DNA of 29,523 nucleotides from CAJBIL01 sp044359525. Its GTDB lineage: Bacteria; Pseudomonadota; Gammaproteobacteria; Burkholderiales; Rhodocyclaceae. The stretch is from positions 1-29,523 of the forward strand of contig JBIKLY010000040.1 in assembly GCA_044359525.1 (NCBI GenBank), given 5' to 3'. The notes beneath the pieces are model-generated. The model saw nothing but the letters and a program-made list of their open reading frames with translations. It was not told the DNA's origin and ran no database searches. The position numbers and the translations under genes are program-made. This document shows positions 16,425 to 23,523 of this stretch, piece after piece; within the stretch, counting starts at the first letter, position 1, and each line of letters starts with the position of its first letter.

Positions 16425-16430
16425 TAAAAT
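16425..16430 (+). promoter_or_regulatory. candidate -10 element of the tsaD promoter
   Basis: TAAAAT at 16425-16430 ends seven bases before the ATG at 16438, so a start of transcription at the normal distance would fall on or next to that ATG. No good -35 box is at 16-18 bases; TTGATT at 16398-16403 is 21 bases away. Confidence 0.4.
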
Positions 16431-16437
16431 GCCGCCC

Positions 16438-17475
16438 ATGCTGGTTCTCGGAATCGAATCCTCCTGCGACGAAACGGGTGTCGCGCTTTATAGCACCGAT
16501 GCGGGCGGCGCGCTGCTCGCGCACGCGCTGCACACACAGGTGGTGATGCATCGCGCCTATGGTGGCGTCGTGCCAGAGCTCGCTTCGCGTGACCATATCC
16601 GGCGTGCCGTACCCCTGTTGCGTAAGGTGTTGGCTGATAGCGGGCGCTCGCTGCGGGAGATTGACGCGGTGGCTTATACGCAAGGGCCTGGCCTGGCCGG
16701 GGCCTTGTTGGTCGGTGCAGCTTTTGCTGAAGCGCTGGCGACCTCGTTGGGCGTACCGACGCTGCCGGTGCATCACCTTGAAGGTCATCTGCTTTCTCCT
16801 TTGCTGTCGCGCACGCCGCCCTGTTTCCCCTTTATTGCATTGCTGGTTTCGGGTGGGCACTCGCAGTTGATGCGTGTCACCGGCGTCGGGCAATATGAAC
16901 TGCTCGGTGAAACGCTTGACGATGCGGCCGGCGAAGCTTTCGATAAAACGGCCAAACTGCTGGGCATGGATTATCCGGGGGGGCCGGCGCTGGCGGCGTT
17001 GGCCGAACAGGGCCGGCCGGATGTGATGAGGTTTCCGCGCCCGATGCTGCATTCCGGTGATCTGGATTTTAGTTTCAGTGGCCTGAAAACAGCCGTGCTG
17101 ACCAGGGTGCGTGAGTTGGCAGCTGACGAACACCCGTTGACTGAGCAGCAGCGTGCCGATATCGCGCGCGGCTTTCAGGATGCGATTGTCGAAGTGCTCG
17201 TCAAGAAGTCGCTGCGTGCGGTGAAGGACAGTGGTTTGAAGCAGTTGGTGGTGGCCGGCGGGGTGGGGGCCAACCTTGAACTGCGCCGGCAGCTGGATGC
17301 GCGCGCAGCAAAACTGAAAATCGCCGTGTTCTATCCCGAGTTTGAATTCTGCACCGACAACGGGGCGATGATTGCGCTAGCCGGCGCGCTGCGTCTGCAA
17401 TCCGGCGCGGCGATCAAGCCCGCCGGTGCCTTTGCTGTACGACCACGCTGGCCGCTGGCCGATCTGCTCGCCTGA
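16438..17475 (+). CDS. tsaD: tRNA N6-adenosine threonylcarbamoyltransferase
   Basis: TsaD, with TsaB and TsaE, transfers threonylcarbamoyl to A37 of tRNAs that read ANN codons. The protein opens MLVLGIESSCDETGVALY, the ASKHA-fold phosphate-1 motif. The metal-binding HRAYGGVVPELASRDH, the VSGGHSQL loop, LGETLDDAAGEAFDKTAK and the C-terminal FCTDNGAMIALAG motif are all present. The chosen start gives the family N-terminus at 345 residues; an in-frame ATG three codons earlier (16429) lies inside the putative -10 box and is less likely. There is no Shine-Dalgarno sequence before either ATG. It diverges from rpsU and its stop abuts the plsY stop with no gap. Confidence 0.97.
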   Translation: MLVLGIESSCDETGVALYSTDAGGALLAHALHTQVVMHRAYGGVVPELASRDHIRRAVPLLRKVLADSGRSLREIDAVAYTQGPGLAGALLVGAAFAEALATSLGVPTLPVHHLEGHLLSPLLSRTPPCFPFIALLVSGGHSQLMRVTGVGQYELLGETLDDAAGEAFDKTAKLLGMDYPGGPALAALAEQGRPDVMRFPRPMLHSGDLDFSFSGLKTAVLTRVRELAADEHPLTEQQRADIARGFQDAIVEVLVKKSLRAVKDSGLKQLVVAGGVGANLELRRQLDARAAKLKIAVFYPEFEFCTDNGAMIALAGALRLQSGAAIKPAGAFAVRPRWPLADLLA

Positions 17476-18102
17476 TCAGGTTTTTTTCTTTGCGCCGATT
17501 TTTGGCTCCGTGCCGGCCATCAGGCGTTGCAGGTTCTGCCAGTGTTTTCCGACCAGCGCCATGGCGATTACGCCAACGACCAGAACCAGCCCGTTGGAGC
17601 CCCATAGCATTGCCGCATAGATCGGTGCAGCGGTTGCGGCAATCAGTGCGGCGAGCGACGAGTAGCGCAGCGTAAAAGCAATGAACAGCCAGGTGCCAAG
17701 GGTTGCAAGGCCCAGTAGTGGGTCAAGCGCGAGCAGGACGCCGGCCGCCGTGGCAACCCCTTTGCCACCTTTGAATTTCAGGAAAACCGGATAGAGGTGG
17801 CCGAAAAAAACCGCCAGCGCGACCAGCCCGATGAGTGTGGTGCCCGGCCCGGAAAGGTAGTCGATGCCGAATTTTTGCGCCAGATAAACGGCCAGCCAGC
17901 CCTTGCTGGCGTCGCCCAGCAGTGTAAAAATCGCCGCCGCCTTGTTGCCGCTGCGCAGCACATTCGTCGCGCCGGGGTTTTTCGAGCCGTAACTACGCGG
18001 GTCGGCGAGGCCAAAAACACGGCTGGAGATAATGGCAAACGGGATGGAGCCGACGAGATAGGCGGCAACCACTGCGAGCAGGATGATGAGGGCGGGGGGC
18101 AT
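17476..18102 (-). CDS. plsY: glycerol-3-phosphate acyltransferase (acyl-phosphate dependent)
   Basis: PlsY uses acyl-phosphate to acylate glycerol-3-phosphate, the first committed step of phospholipid synthesis, in the inner membrane. The 208-residue protein has several membrane helices. The three conserved loops are visible: VGSIPFAII (motif 1 with the serine), GSKNPGATNVLR, and FGHLYPVFLKFKGGKGVATA, which holds the glycine-rich acyl-phosphate region. The lysine-rich tail KIGAKKKT is cytoplasmic. It ends tail-to-tail with tsaD, and its 5' side faces folB, a common plsY-folB arrangement. Confidence 0.97.
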   Translation of the reverse strand: MPPALIILLAVVAAYLVGSIPFAIISSRVFGLADPRSYGSKNPGATNVLRSGNKAAAIFTLLGDASKGWLAVYLAQKFGIDYLSGPGTTLIGLVALAVFFGHLYPVFLKFKGGKGVATAAGVLLALDPLLGLATLGTWLFIAFTLRYSSLAALIAATAAPIYAAMLWGSNGLVLVVGVIAMALVGKHWQNLQRLMAGTEPKIGAKKKT

Positions 18103-18180
18103 GGGGGTTTTCGGATGGGCTGGGTTAGAATGCTCGGACTGTTTTCAAGCCTTAGAGGCTGTAAAAAACGCTTTAAACCC

Positions 18181-18302
18181 TACCGCGGAGGCGCGGTGGC
18201 CCGAGGCCAGGCTTCGCGCAGACGCAGAGGGAACGCAGAGAAAAGAAGTCGTCTTTATAGGTTTTCTCCGCGAAATCTCTGCGCCTCTGCGCCTCTGCGG
18301 TA
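18181..18302. repeat. GCAGAG-type palindromic repeat between plsY and folB
   Basis: The right end read in reverse complement begins TACCGCAGAGGCGCAGAGG; the left end begins TACCGCGGAGGCGCGGTGG, so the termini are near-perfect inverted repeats. Further in, GCAGAGGGAACGCAGAGAAAA on the left matches GCAGAGATTTCGCGGAGAAAA on the right, with an extra piece of about 24 bases in the left arm. The 122-bp unit would form a long cruciform or RNA hairpin. It contains no gene. Similar GCAGAG/GCGGAG arrays occur in many unrelated bacterial genomes, as far as I recall. Confidence 0.8.
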
Positions 18303-18388
18303 AGTTTTTGATGTTTTTACAAGTATTCATGTTTTTCTGCCTGCCCCGCAATTTTACACCGACTCATTAAAGAGCCTTTGCTTGCCGC

Positions 18389-18766
18389 ATGGACATCATT
18401 TTCATCGAAGATTTTCGCGTTACGACACTGATCGGGATCTACCCGCGCGAAAAAGCCATGCCGCAGACGGTTGAGATCTCGCTGCAGATTGGTACGTCAA
18501 CGGCAGGTGCTGGTGCAAGTGATGATATCTGCGACACCATCGACTATGCCGTCGTCGTCGATCGCCTGCGCGTCGAGTTGGCCGCCCGTCATTTTAACCT
18601 GCTCGAAAAACTCGCCGAGTATGTGGCCGCCCTGTTGCTCGAGGACTTTGGCGCGACCTGGGTACGCGTCTCGATTGCCAAACTGGGCATGATGCGCGGC
18701 GTGCACCGCGTCGGTGTGGTGATCGAGCGTTCGGCGCCGGCCTGGTCTTCGTCCTCAGCTCTTTAG
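18389..18766 (+). CDS. folB: dihydroneopterin aldolase
   Basis: FolB cleaves 7,8-dihydroneopterin to 6-hydroxymethyl-dihydropterin and glycolaldehyde in folate synthesis. The 125-residue protein opens MDIIFIEDFRVTTLIGIYPR, with the conserved Glu of the GIYPRE segment. IDYAVVVDRLRVELAARHFN and NLLEKLAEYVAALLLEDF match the tetramer-forming core, and the conserved lysine lies in VSIAKLGMMRG. The length is normal with a short low-complexity tail (SAPAWSSSSAL). The last 12 bases overlap the end of ybaK on the other strand. Confidence 0.95.
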   Translation: MDIIFIEDFRVTTLIGIYPREKAMPQTVEISLQIGTSTAGAGASDDICDTIDYAVVVDRLRVELAARHFNLLEKLAEYVAALLLEDFGATWVRVSIAKLGMMRGVHRVGVVIERSAPAWSSSSAL

Positions 18767-19243
18767 TGCCGCTTCAACGACGGTAGGCGAGAGCGCGCGC
18801 AGGACATCGTGCGGATGCACGCCAACGAGGAAGCCACGCCGGCCACCGTTGATGTAGACCAGCGGCAAGTCGAGAATGCTTTTTTCGATAAATACCGGCA
18901 GCTGTTTTTTGGTGCCGAAAGGGCTGGTGCCGCCAACCAGAAAACCGGTGTGACGATTGGCCACCTCGGGCTTGCACGGCTCGATTTTCTTGTGCCCGCT
19001 CTGTCGCGCCAGTTCCTTGGTCGAGACCTTGCAGTTGCCGTGCATCAGTACAATCAGCGGCTTGCCGTTCTCATCTTCCATGACCAGCGTTTTGACGACA
19101 GCGTGCTCGTCGACATTCAGCTCACGTGCCGAGACCTTCGTGCCGCCGTGTTCTTCATAGGCGTATAGATGGTTGGAGTGGGCGATACCGTGCTGGCGCA
19201 GGTAGAGCGTCGCGGGTGTTTCGGGGGCGTTATCAAATTTCAT
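18755..19243 (-). CDS. ybaK: Cys-tRNA(Pro)/Cys-tRNA(Cys) deacylase, YbaK type
   Basis: This YbaK/EbsC protein hydrolyses Cys wrongly attached to tRNA-Pro after ProRS has left the tRNA uncorrected. Family marks are GTKVSARELNVDEHAVVKTL, HGNCKVSTKELARQSGHKKI, the glycine loop TGFLVGGTSPFGTKKQLPVF and the C-terminal YINGGRRGFLVGVHPHDVL. I set the start at ATG 19243 (MKFDNAPETPATLYLRQHGI, 162 residues) because it gives the usual N-terminus; a TTG nine codons earlier is the longer option. It is the last gene of the minus-strand series that begins at proA, and it lies 32 bases after the kinase gene. Confidence 0.95.
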   Translation of the reverse strand: MKFDNAPETPATLYLRQHGIAHSNHLYAYEEHGGTKVSARELNVDEHAVVKTLVMEDENGKPLIVLMHGNCKVSTKELARQSGHKKIEPCKPEVANRHTGFLVGGTSPFGTKKQLPVFIEKSILDLPLVYINGGRRGFLVGVHPHDVLRALSPTVVEAALKS

Positions 19244-19275
19244 GAGGCGTTCCACAAGCAGGTTCGACAAGCATT

Positions 19276-21405
19276 CTAATGCAGGCTACGCAGCAGCGCC
19301 CGCAAGCGTGCCGGCTTGACAGGTTTCGCCAGGTGGTAGGGGCGTCCGGCAACTTGGCAGCCAGGCGGGTGGATGACAATACCCGGATGGTCCTCAAGGA
19401 GTGCGCGGAGTTTTTCACAAACGACACAGTGCTCGTCGGAAAAAACAACCGCGATCCAGTTCCCCGTGGTGAGAAGCGGTCGGGCGGCTTCCGGGGTGTC
19501 AATAAACTCGAGGTGATAACCCCAGTCTGCGGCTTGTGCGGCAAAGTCCTGAGTGTTTTCCTGGTCGGTGCCGATCAGCAGCAGGCCGGGAATGGCACTG
19601 TCGGCAGGCGCTTGAGTGTCGGGTTGAGTGTTCGCTGCCGGCAGCAGAAGGGTAAAGGTCGAGCCGGCATCTGGTCGGGAACGCAGGGTCAGCGGAATAT
19701 TCAACAGGCGGGCGATGCGACTGGCAATCGACAGTCCCAATCCAAGCCCGGTGTGTGCCTGTCGTGCGGCATTATCGAGCTGAAAAAATTCCTGATAGAT
19801 GATTTCCTGATCCTTTGTCGCGATCCCCGAACCGTTGTCGCGGACTTCGATGCGCGTGCTTCCTTCGGGGCCACGCCGCGCACAAACCAGCACCGTGCCT
19901 CGCGGGTTGAATTTGATCGCGTTGTCAATCAGCTTGCCGAGCAGGCTTCTGAGGAGAATCGGGTCGCTATGAACGATTGCTTCATGCGGAAGAAAAACGA
20001 GGTGCACGCCATGTTTCGCCGCCAGCGGCTGGTAAATTGCGGCGAGTTGTCGAAAGAGGGTGTTTGTCGACAGGTTCTCCCGCTGCGCTTCAATACCGGC
20101 CATGTCGAGCCGCGACAAAATGATCATGTCTTCCAGTTGCTGGCCCATGGCGTCAGTTGCTTGTTCGATGCGCTGCAACTGGGCGGGTTGTTGTGCCCCC
20201 CCGGGGGTGCGCCGGAGTTCGTCGACGAACAGGCGCAAGGCCTGCATCGGTTGTCGCAGGTCATGACTGGCAGCCGCGAGAAAGCGTGCTTTGGCTAGCG
20301 CCATGTTTTCGGCTTCCTCTCGTCGTTGCTCGAGTTCGCTGGTGGCATCCCAGACACGGGACTCCAGCGTGAGTTGGTAATGGTGCCGTTCAGTGGTGAA
20401 GCGACTGATTTCCCTGAGTTGACGGCGGATCAGCCAGATGGCAATGCCAAGTGTGAACAAGGCTGTGCCGCCGAGCAGCAGGCTGCGTTGGAGATGGCCG
20501 TACCATTGAGTGAGGATCAGTGATTTCGGTATGCTGCTGATGACGCGCAGATCGGTATAGCCGGGTACTGGTTCGGCATGGAGAATGAAATCGTCATTTT
20601 CTGCCCGGCCGCTGTGGGTGGCGGGGATTTTGCCGGCGAATGTGCCGCCGGCAATCAGCGACCGGAAGTCTGTACTGATGTTTCTTGCTTTTGTCCGTTC
20701 GCTTGCTGGCCGGCATGGGGCGATGATCAGGCCTTCGGCATTGACCAGTGCCGATTCGAATTCGGCAAAGGGCCGTGTAGACCAGCAGAGCTCTTCGAAA
20801 TAATTTGTTTCGGTCGACGCCAGCAGCACACCAACAAATTGTTTTTCTTTGGATTCAACGCGGTGCGCTAAGGCATAGCTTGCCTGACCAGTGTTGCGTC
20901 CGATATAGGGGCCGTAAAGTGTGCGTTCCGCGCCGTCGTGCAATGCGGAAAAGTAGGGGCGATCCTTGACGTTTACCTTTGGTGCTGATGCATTCAGGCT
21001 GGTAAAGCGTTGGTCACCCCCGGCGTTGAACAGGTAGAGCGCGCGAATTTGCGGCAGGGAGCGTGTCAGGTGTTTTTTCAGGAAGTCGTGGCCTTGTTGA
21101 AGCGACCAGTTTTTCCCGTGATCGAGTTGCGCCAGTTGCGGCTCCAGTTCGTCGAGCAGGGTTTCAATGCCGTCGAACGAACGTGCCGTGTGCATGGCCA
21201 GCATTCGGCTTGCGTACTGGAGTTGCTGTGTGCCGCGCGCCAGATGACGCCCACGTGAGGCGACGGTATCCACGATGAAGGTAGTCGCCACCAGCAGCAT
21301 GGCGAGCAGGCTGATGATGAAAATGTGCGCTGCAGAAATTCGGGGTTTGGGTTTCATCGGGTCGCGACGAAATAAAAACATCAGCATAACAGAGCAGCTG
21401 CTCAT
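19276..21405 (-). CDS. hybrid sensor histidine kinase with divergent receiver domain
   Basis: This is a membrane kinase of 709 residues. A first membrane helix (about 25-47) and a second (about 308-327) flank a periplasmic dCache-like sensor containing VKDRPYFSALHDGAERTLYG and YALAHRVESKEKQFVGVLLA. A linker coiled coil leads to the HisKA domain with phospho-acceptor His381 in ASHDLRQPMQALRLF. The ATPase has the N box NAIKFN (495-500), G1 DNGSGI and G2 GLGLGLS. The last 100 residues look like a receiver: Lys694 in HLAKPVKPARLRALL fits, but the acidic pocket (LLIGTDQE) and the phospho-Asp region (VVFSDEHC) are weak. No response regulator is adjacent. The start could instead be the internal ATG at 21357. 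The signal sensed is unknown. Confidence 0.9.
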   Translation of the reverse strand: MSSCSVMLMFLFRRDPMKPKPRISAAHIFIISLLAMLLVATTFIVDTVASRGRHLARGTQQLQYASRMLAMHTARSFDGIETLLDELEPQLAQLDHGKNWSLQQGHDFLKKHLTRSLPQIRALYLFNAGGDQRFTSLNASAPKVNVKDRPYFSALHDGAERTLYGPYIGRNTGQASYALAHRVESKEKQFVGVLLASTETNYFEELCWSTRPFAEFESALVNAEGLIIAPCRPASERTKARNISTDFRSLIAGGTFAGKIPATHSGRAENDDFILHAEPVPGYTDLRVISSIPKSLILTQWYGHLQRSLLLGGTALFTLGIAIWLIRRQLREISRFTTERHHYQLTLESRVWDATSELEQRREEAENMALAKARFLAAASHDLRQPMQALRLFVDELRRTPGGAQQPAQLQRIEQATDAMGQQLEDMIILSRLDMAGIEAQRENLSTNTLFRQLAAIYQPLAAKHGVHLVFLPHEAIVHSDPILLRSLLGKLIDNAIKFNPRGTVLVCARRGPEGSTRIEVRDNGSGIATKDQEIIYQEFFQLDNAARQAHTGLGLGLSIASRIARLLNIPLTLRSRPDAGSTFTLLLPAANTQPDTQAPADSAIPGLLLIGTDQENTQDFAAQAADWGYHLEFIDTPEAARPLLTTGNWIAVVFSDEHCVVCEKLRALLEDHPGIVIHPPGCQVAGRPYHLAKPVKPARLRALLRSLH

Positions 21406-21465
21406 CGGGCCAAAGTGCGACTGAATGCTTCAAGGCAGGAGCGTTTTTTGGTGACCGGCGCCTTT

Positions 21466-22389
21466 TCAACCGCGCGGATGGTGTGTGGCATGCAGCGATT
21501 TGAGCCGCTCTCGTGCGACGTGCGTGTAGATTTGGGTCGTAGAGATATCCGAGTGGCCGAGCAGCAACTGCACGACGCGCAGATCGGCGCCATGATTGAG
21601 CAGATGCGTGGCGAAGGCGTGACGCAGGACGTGCGGCGAAAGCCGGGCCGGGTCAATGCCGGCGTGCAGGGCGTAGCGTTTGATCAGCTGCCAGAAAGCC
21701 TGACGGCTCATCGCTGCGCCACGGGCAGTGACAAAAAGGTCGTCACTTTGGCGCTTGTCGAGCAGTGCTGATCGTCCTTCGGCAAGATAGCGGCGCAGCC
21801 AGTCGATGGCCTCTTCGCCGAGCGGCACCAGGCGTTCCTTGTTGCCCTTGCCGAAGACGCGAACAACACCCATGTCGAAATTGACCTCATGCAGTTTCAG
21901 GCTGACCAGCTCCGAGACGCGCAGGCCGGTGGCATACAGTGTTTCGAGCATGGCACGGTCACGCAGGCCAAGCGCGGTTTCATTTTTCGGGGCGGCGAGC
22001 AAGGCGTCCACTTGCGCTTCAGAAAGCACCTTGGGCAGACGCGAGGGTTTGGCCGGCATGGCGATCTTCAACGTCGGGTCGGTGCTGCTGCGGCCGCGTG
22101 CCAGCAGGTGGCGGTAAAAGCGGCGCAGGGTCGAGATGTAGCGGGCTTGCGAACTGGCGCGCAGCGTCTGCGAGAGCGTCGCGACAAAGCGGGTCAGCGC
22201 GACGTCATCGGCGCTGCATAAGGTGCCTAGCCGCTGTTCGGCCAGCCAGCCGGCGAAACGCAGGAGGTCGCTGCGGTAACTGGCCAGCGAGGCTTTGGCG
22301 AGGCCGTCTTCAAGCCATAGTGTGTCGCAGAAAGTGTCGATTTCCGCGAGGTCGGCGGCGCCCGGCAGGATGCTTTCAGGTGCTTTCAT
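21466..22389 (-). CDS. xerD: site-specific tyrosine recombinase XerD
   Basis: XerD, with XerC, resolves chromosome dimers at dif during cell division. The 307-residue protein has the SAM-like core-binding N-terminal domain and the catalytic domain. Catalytic residues are visible: Arg in ATGLRVSELVSLK, Lys in FGKGNKERLVPLG, His and Arg in LSPHVLRHAFATHLL, His in LLLGHSDISTT and the nucleophile Tyr in TQIYTHV. The combination LSPHVLRHAFATHLLNHGAD favours XerD over XerC. It lies in housekeeping context, so it is not a mobile-element integrase. Its start overlaps the end of ogt by 14 bases. Confidence 0.95.
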   Translation of the reverse strand: MKAPESILPGAADLAEIDTFCDTLWLEDGLAKASLASYRSDLLRFAGWLAEQRLGTLCSADDVALTRFVATLSQTLRASSQARYISTLRRFYRHLLARGRSSTDPTLKIAMPAKPSRLPKVLSEAQVDALLAAPKNETALGLRDRAMLETLYATGLRVSELVSLKLHEVNFDMGVVRVFGKGNKERLVPLGEEAIDWLRRYLAEGRSALLDKRQSDDLFVTARGAAMSRQAFWQLIKRYALHAGIDPARLSPHVLRHAFATHLLNHGADLRVVQLLLGHSDISTTQIYTHVARERLKSLHATHHPRG

Positions 22390-22855
22390 GCGCCAGCAGC
22401 CAGCGCTTCACGTCGAGCAGGAAGCCGCCGCCGTGCCGTGCAAAACCACCCAGACCGCCACCTGTGGCAATCACCCGGTGACAGGGAATGACCAGCGGGA
22501 AGGGATTGGCACCGCAAGCCTGGCCAACGGCACGCGGGGCGTTGTGCAGGGCTTTGGCAACTTCGCCATAGGTGCGCGTCTGGTGGCTTGGAATGGCCGC
22601 GATCTGTCCCCATACGCGACGTTGAAAGGCCGTTCCAGAGGGACGCAGCGGCAAGCCGAAAATGAAATCCGGATCAGTCAACCAGGCGCGCAACTGGCGT
22701 GCGGTTTCGGCCGCCAGCGGATTACTCGGCGCGAGTTCCGCACGTGGTTCGAGAAATTCGATCTGGTGAATTTCCATGTCGTCGCAGCGCACCCCGAGGC
22801 AGAACATTGGCGCGGCAATGATCGCCTGATATTTCTGGTCGGGGTGCTTGTTCAT
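22376..22855 (-). CDS. ogt: methylated-DNA--protein-cysteine methyltransferase
   Basis: This is an O6-alkylguanine-DNA alkyltransferase that moves the alkyl group to its own cysteine, a one-use repair protein. The active-site motif is NPFPLVIPCHRVIATGG. FQRRVWGQIAAIPSHQTRTY and GEVAKALHNAPRAVGQACGA make the DNA-binding helix-turn-helix and the arginine finger region. The 159-residue length lacks an Ada activator domain, so this is the stand-alone type. It overlaps the xerD start by 14 bases and follows the chalcone-isomerase-like gene by nine bases. Confidence 0.95.
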   Translation of the reverse strand: MNKHPDQKYQAIIAAPMFCLGVRCDDMEIHQIEFLEPRAELAPSNPLAAETARQLRAWLTDPDFIFGLPLRPSGTAFQRRVWGQIAAIPSHQTRTYGEVAKALHNAPRAVGQACGANPFPLVIPCHRVIATGGGLGGFARHGGGFLLDVKRWLLAHEST

Positions 22856-22864
22856 CGCTGAAAC

Positions 22865-23434
22865 TCAGGCGGCCTTGCCGAGCAGGCCGAGCTTGATGTC
22901 GTCCTGCACCGGGTCCTTGCCGAGCCAGACTTTGAGCAATGCCGTGTAGAAGTCTTCACCCGCAATTTCCTTACCTTTGGCTTGACCGTCCACGCTCAGC
23001 TGCGTGCCTTTTCCAGGAATCCAGTCGATCAGGATGATCGAACCGGCTTTGACTTCGCCAAGAGCAACCACCGTTTCAGACCATTGTTTGAGGCGGTCTT
23101 TCACAGCGCCCATTTCGGCCTCGGTGCTGTTGTTTGCCATACCGCTTGAAACGGCATTGGCAAAAGTGTCCCCCGAGACGTCTTTTGTCAGATGGATAGC
23201 GACCCGTTTCGCGCCTTTTGTCGCCAGTGCCGCGCTGGCATCGCCGGTTTTTGCCGGCAGGTAAAGCGCCATTACGTAGCGCTTGCCGAATTTGCGGCGG
23301 ACGCCTGTGCCGTTGATGACCAGTTCGTTGCTGCCGATTTTGGTCGTGTCGTCGAATTTGACGCCTTCGACTTCGACGGCCTGGGCAATGCTCAGCGTCA
23401 GTGCGGCTGTTGCCGCGAGAATCAGGTATTTCAT
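22865..23434 (-). CDS. secreted chalcone-isomerase-like protein
   Basis: The protein has a chalcone isomerase-like domain, which in bacteria is a secreted fold with no established enzyme activity. The signal peptide is MKYLILAATAALTLSIAQA (1-19). The mature part begins VEVEGVKFDDTTKIGSNELV and contains GTGVRRKFGKRYVMALYLPA, the usual hallmark, and the C-terminal EIAGEDFYTALLKVWLGKDP. The start is ATG 23434, set by a strong AAGGAG six to eleven bases before it; the frame runs on upstream to 23527, but that part has no signal peptide character. The product is 189 residues. It is between proA and ogt, with no functional link that I can see. Confidence 0.9.
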   Translation of the reverse strand: MKYLILAATAALTLSIAQAVEVEGVKFDDTTKIGSNELVINGTGVRRKFGKRYVMALYLPAKTGDASAALATKGAKRVAIHLTKDVSGDTFANAVSSGMANNSTEAEMGAVKDRLKQWSETVVALGEVKAGSIILIDWIPGKGTQLSVDGQAKGKEIAGEDFYTALLKVWLGKDPVQDDIKLGLLGKAA

Positions 23435-23493
23435 GCAGTCTCCTTTGGTATTGATTGATTTTTTTGTTTGCGGGCAGGGGTGAGTCATCGCTT

Positions 23494-23515
23494 GACCGGC
23501 GCCCGCGCTCCGGTC
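23494..23515 (-). other. GC-rich hairpin downstream of proA
   Basis: GACCGG and CCGGTC pair around a 10-base GC-rich loop, 9 bases after the proA stop. It lacks a following T-run, so it may be only a weak or processing hairpin rather than a true intrinsic terminator. Confidence 0.35.
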
Positions 23516-23523
23516 GGGCTGTA

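Noticed and set aside
17471..17487. CCTGATCAGG followed by Ts at the tsaD/plsY junction as a terminator
   Set aside because: The palindrome has no loop; a hairpin would have only about three base pairs, too weak for an intrinsic terminator.
21466..22389. Tyrosine recombinase as the integrase of a genomic island
   Set aside because: The XerD-type signature and the packed housekeeping surroundings fit the chromosomal dimer-resolution enzyme; no att repeats or cargo genes are present.
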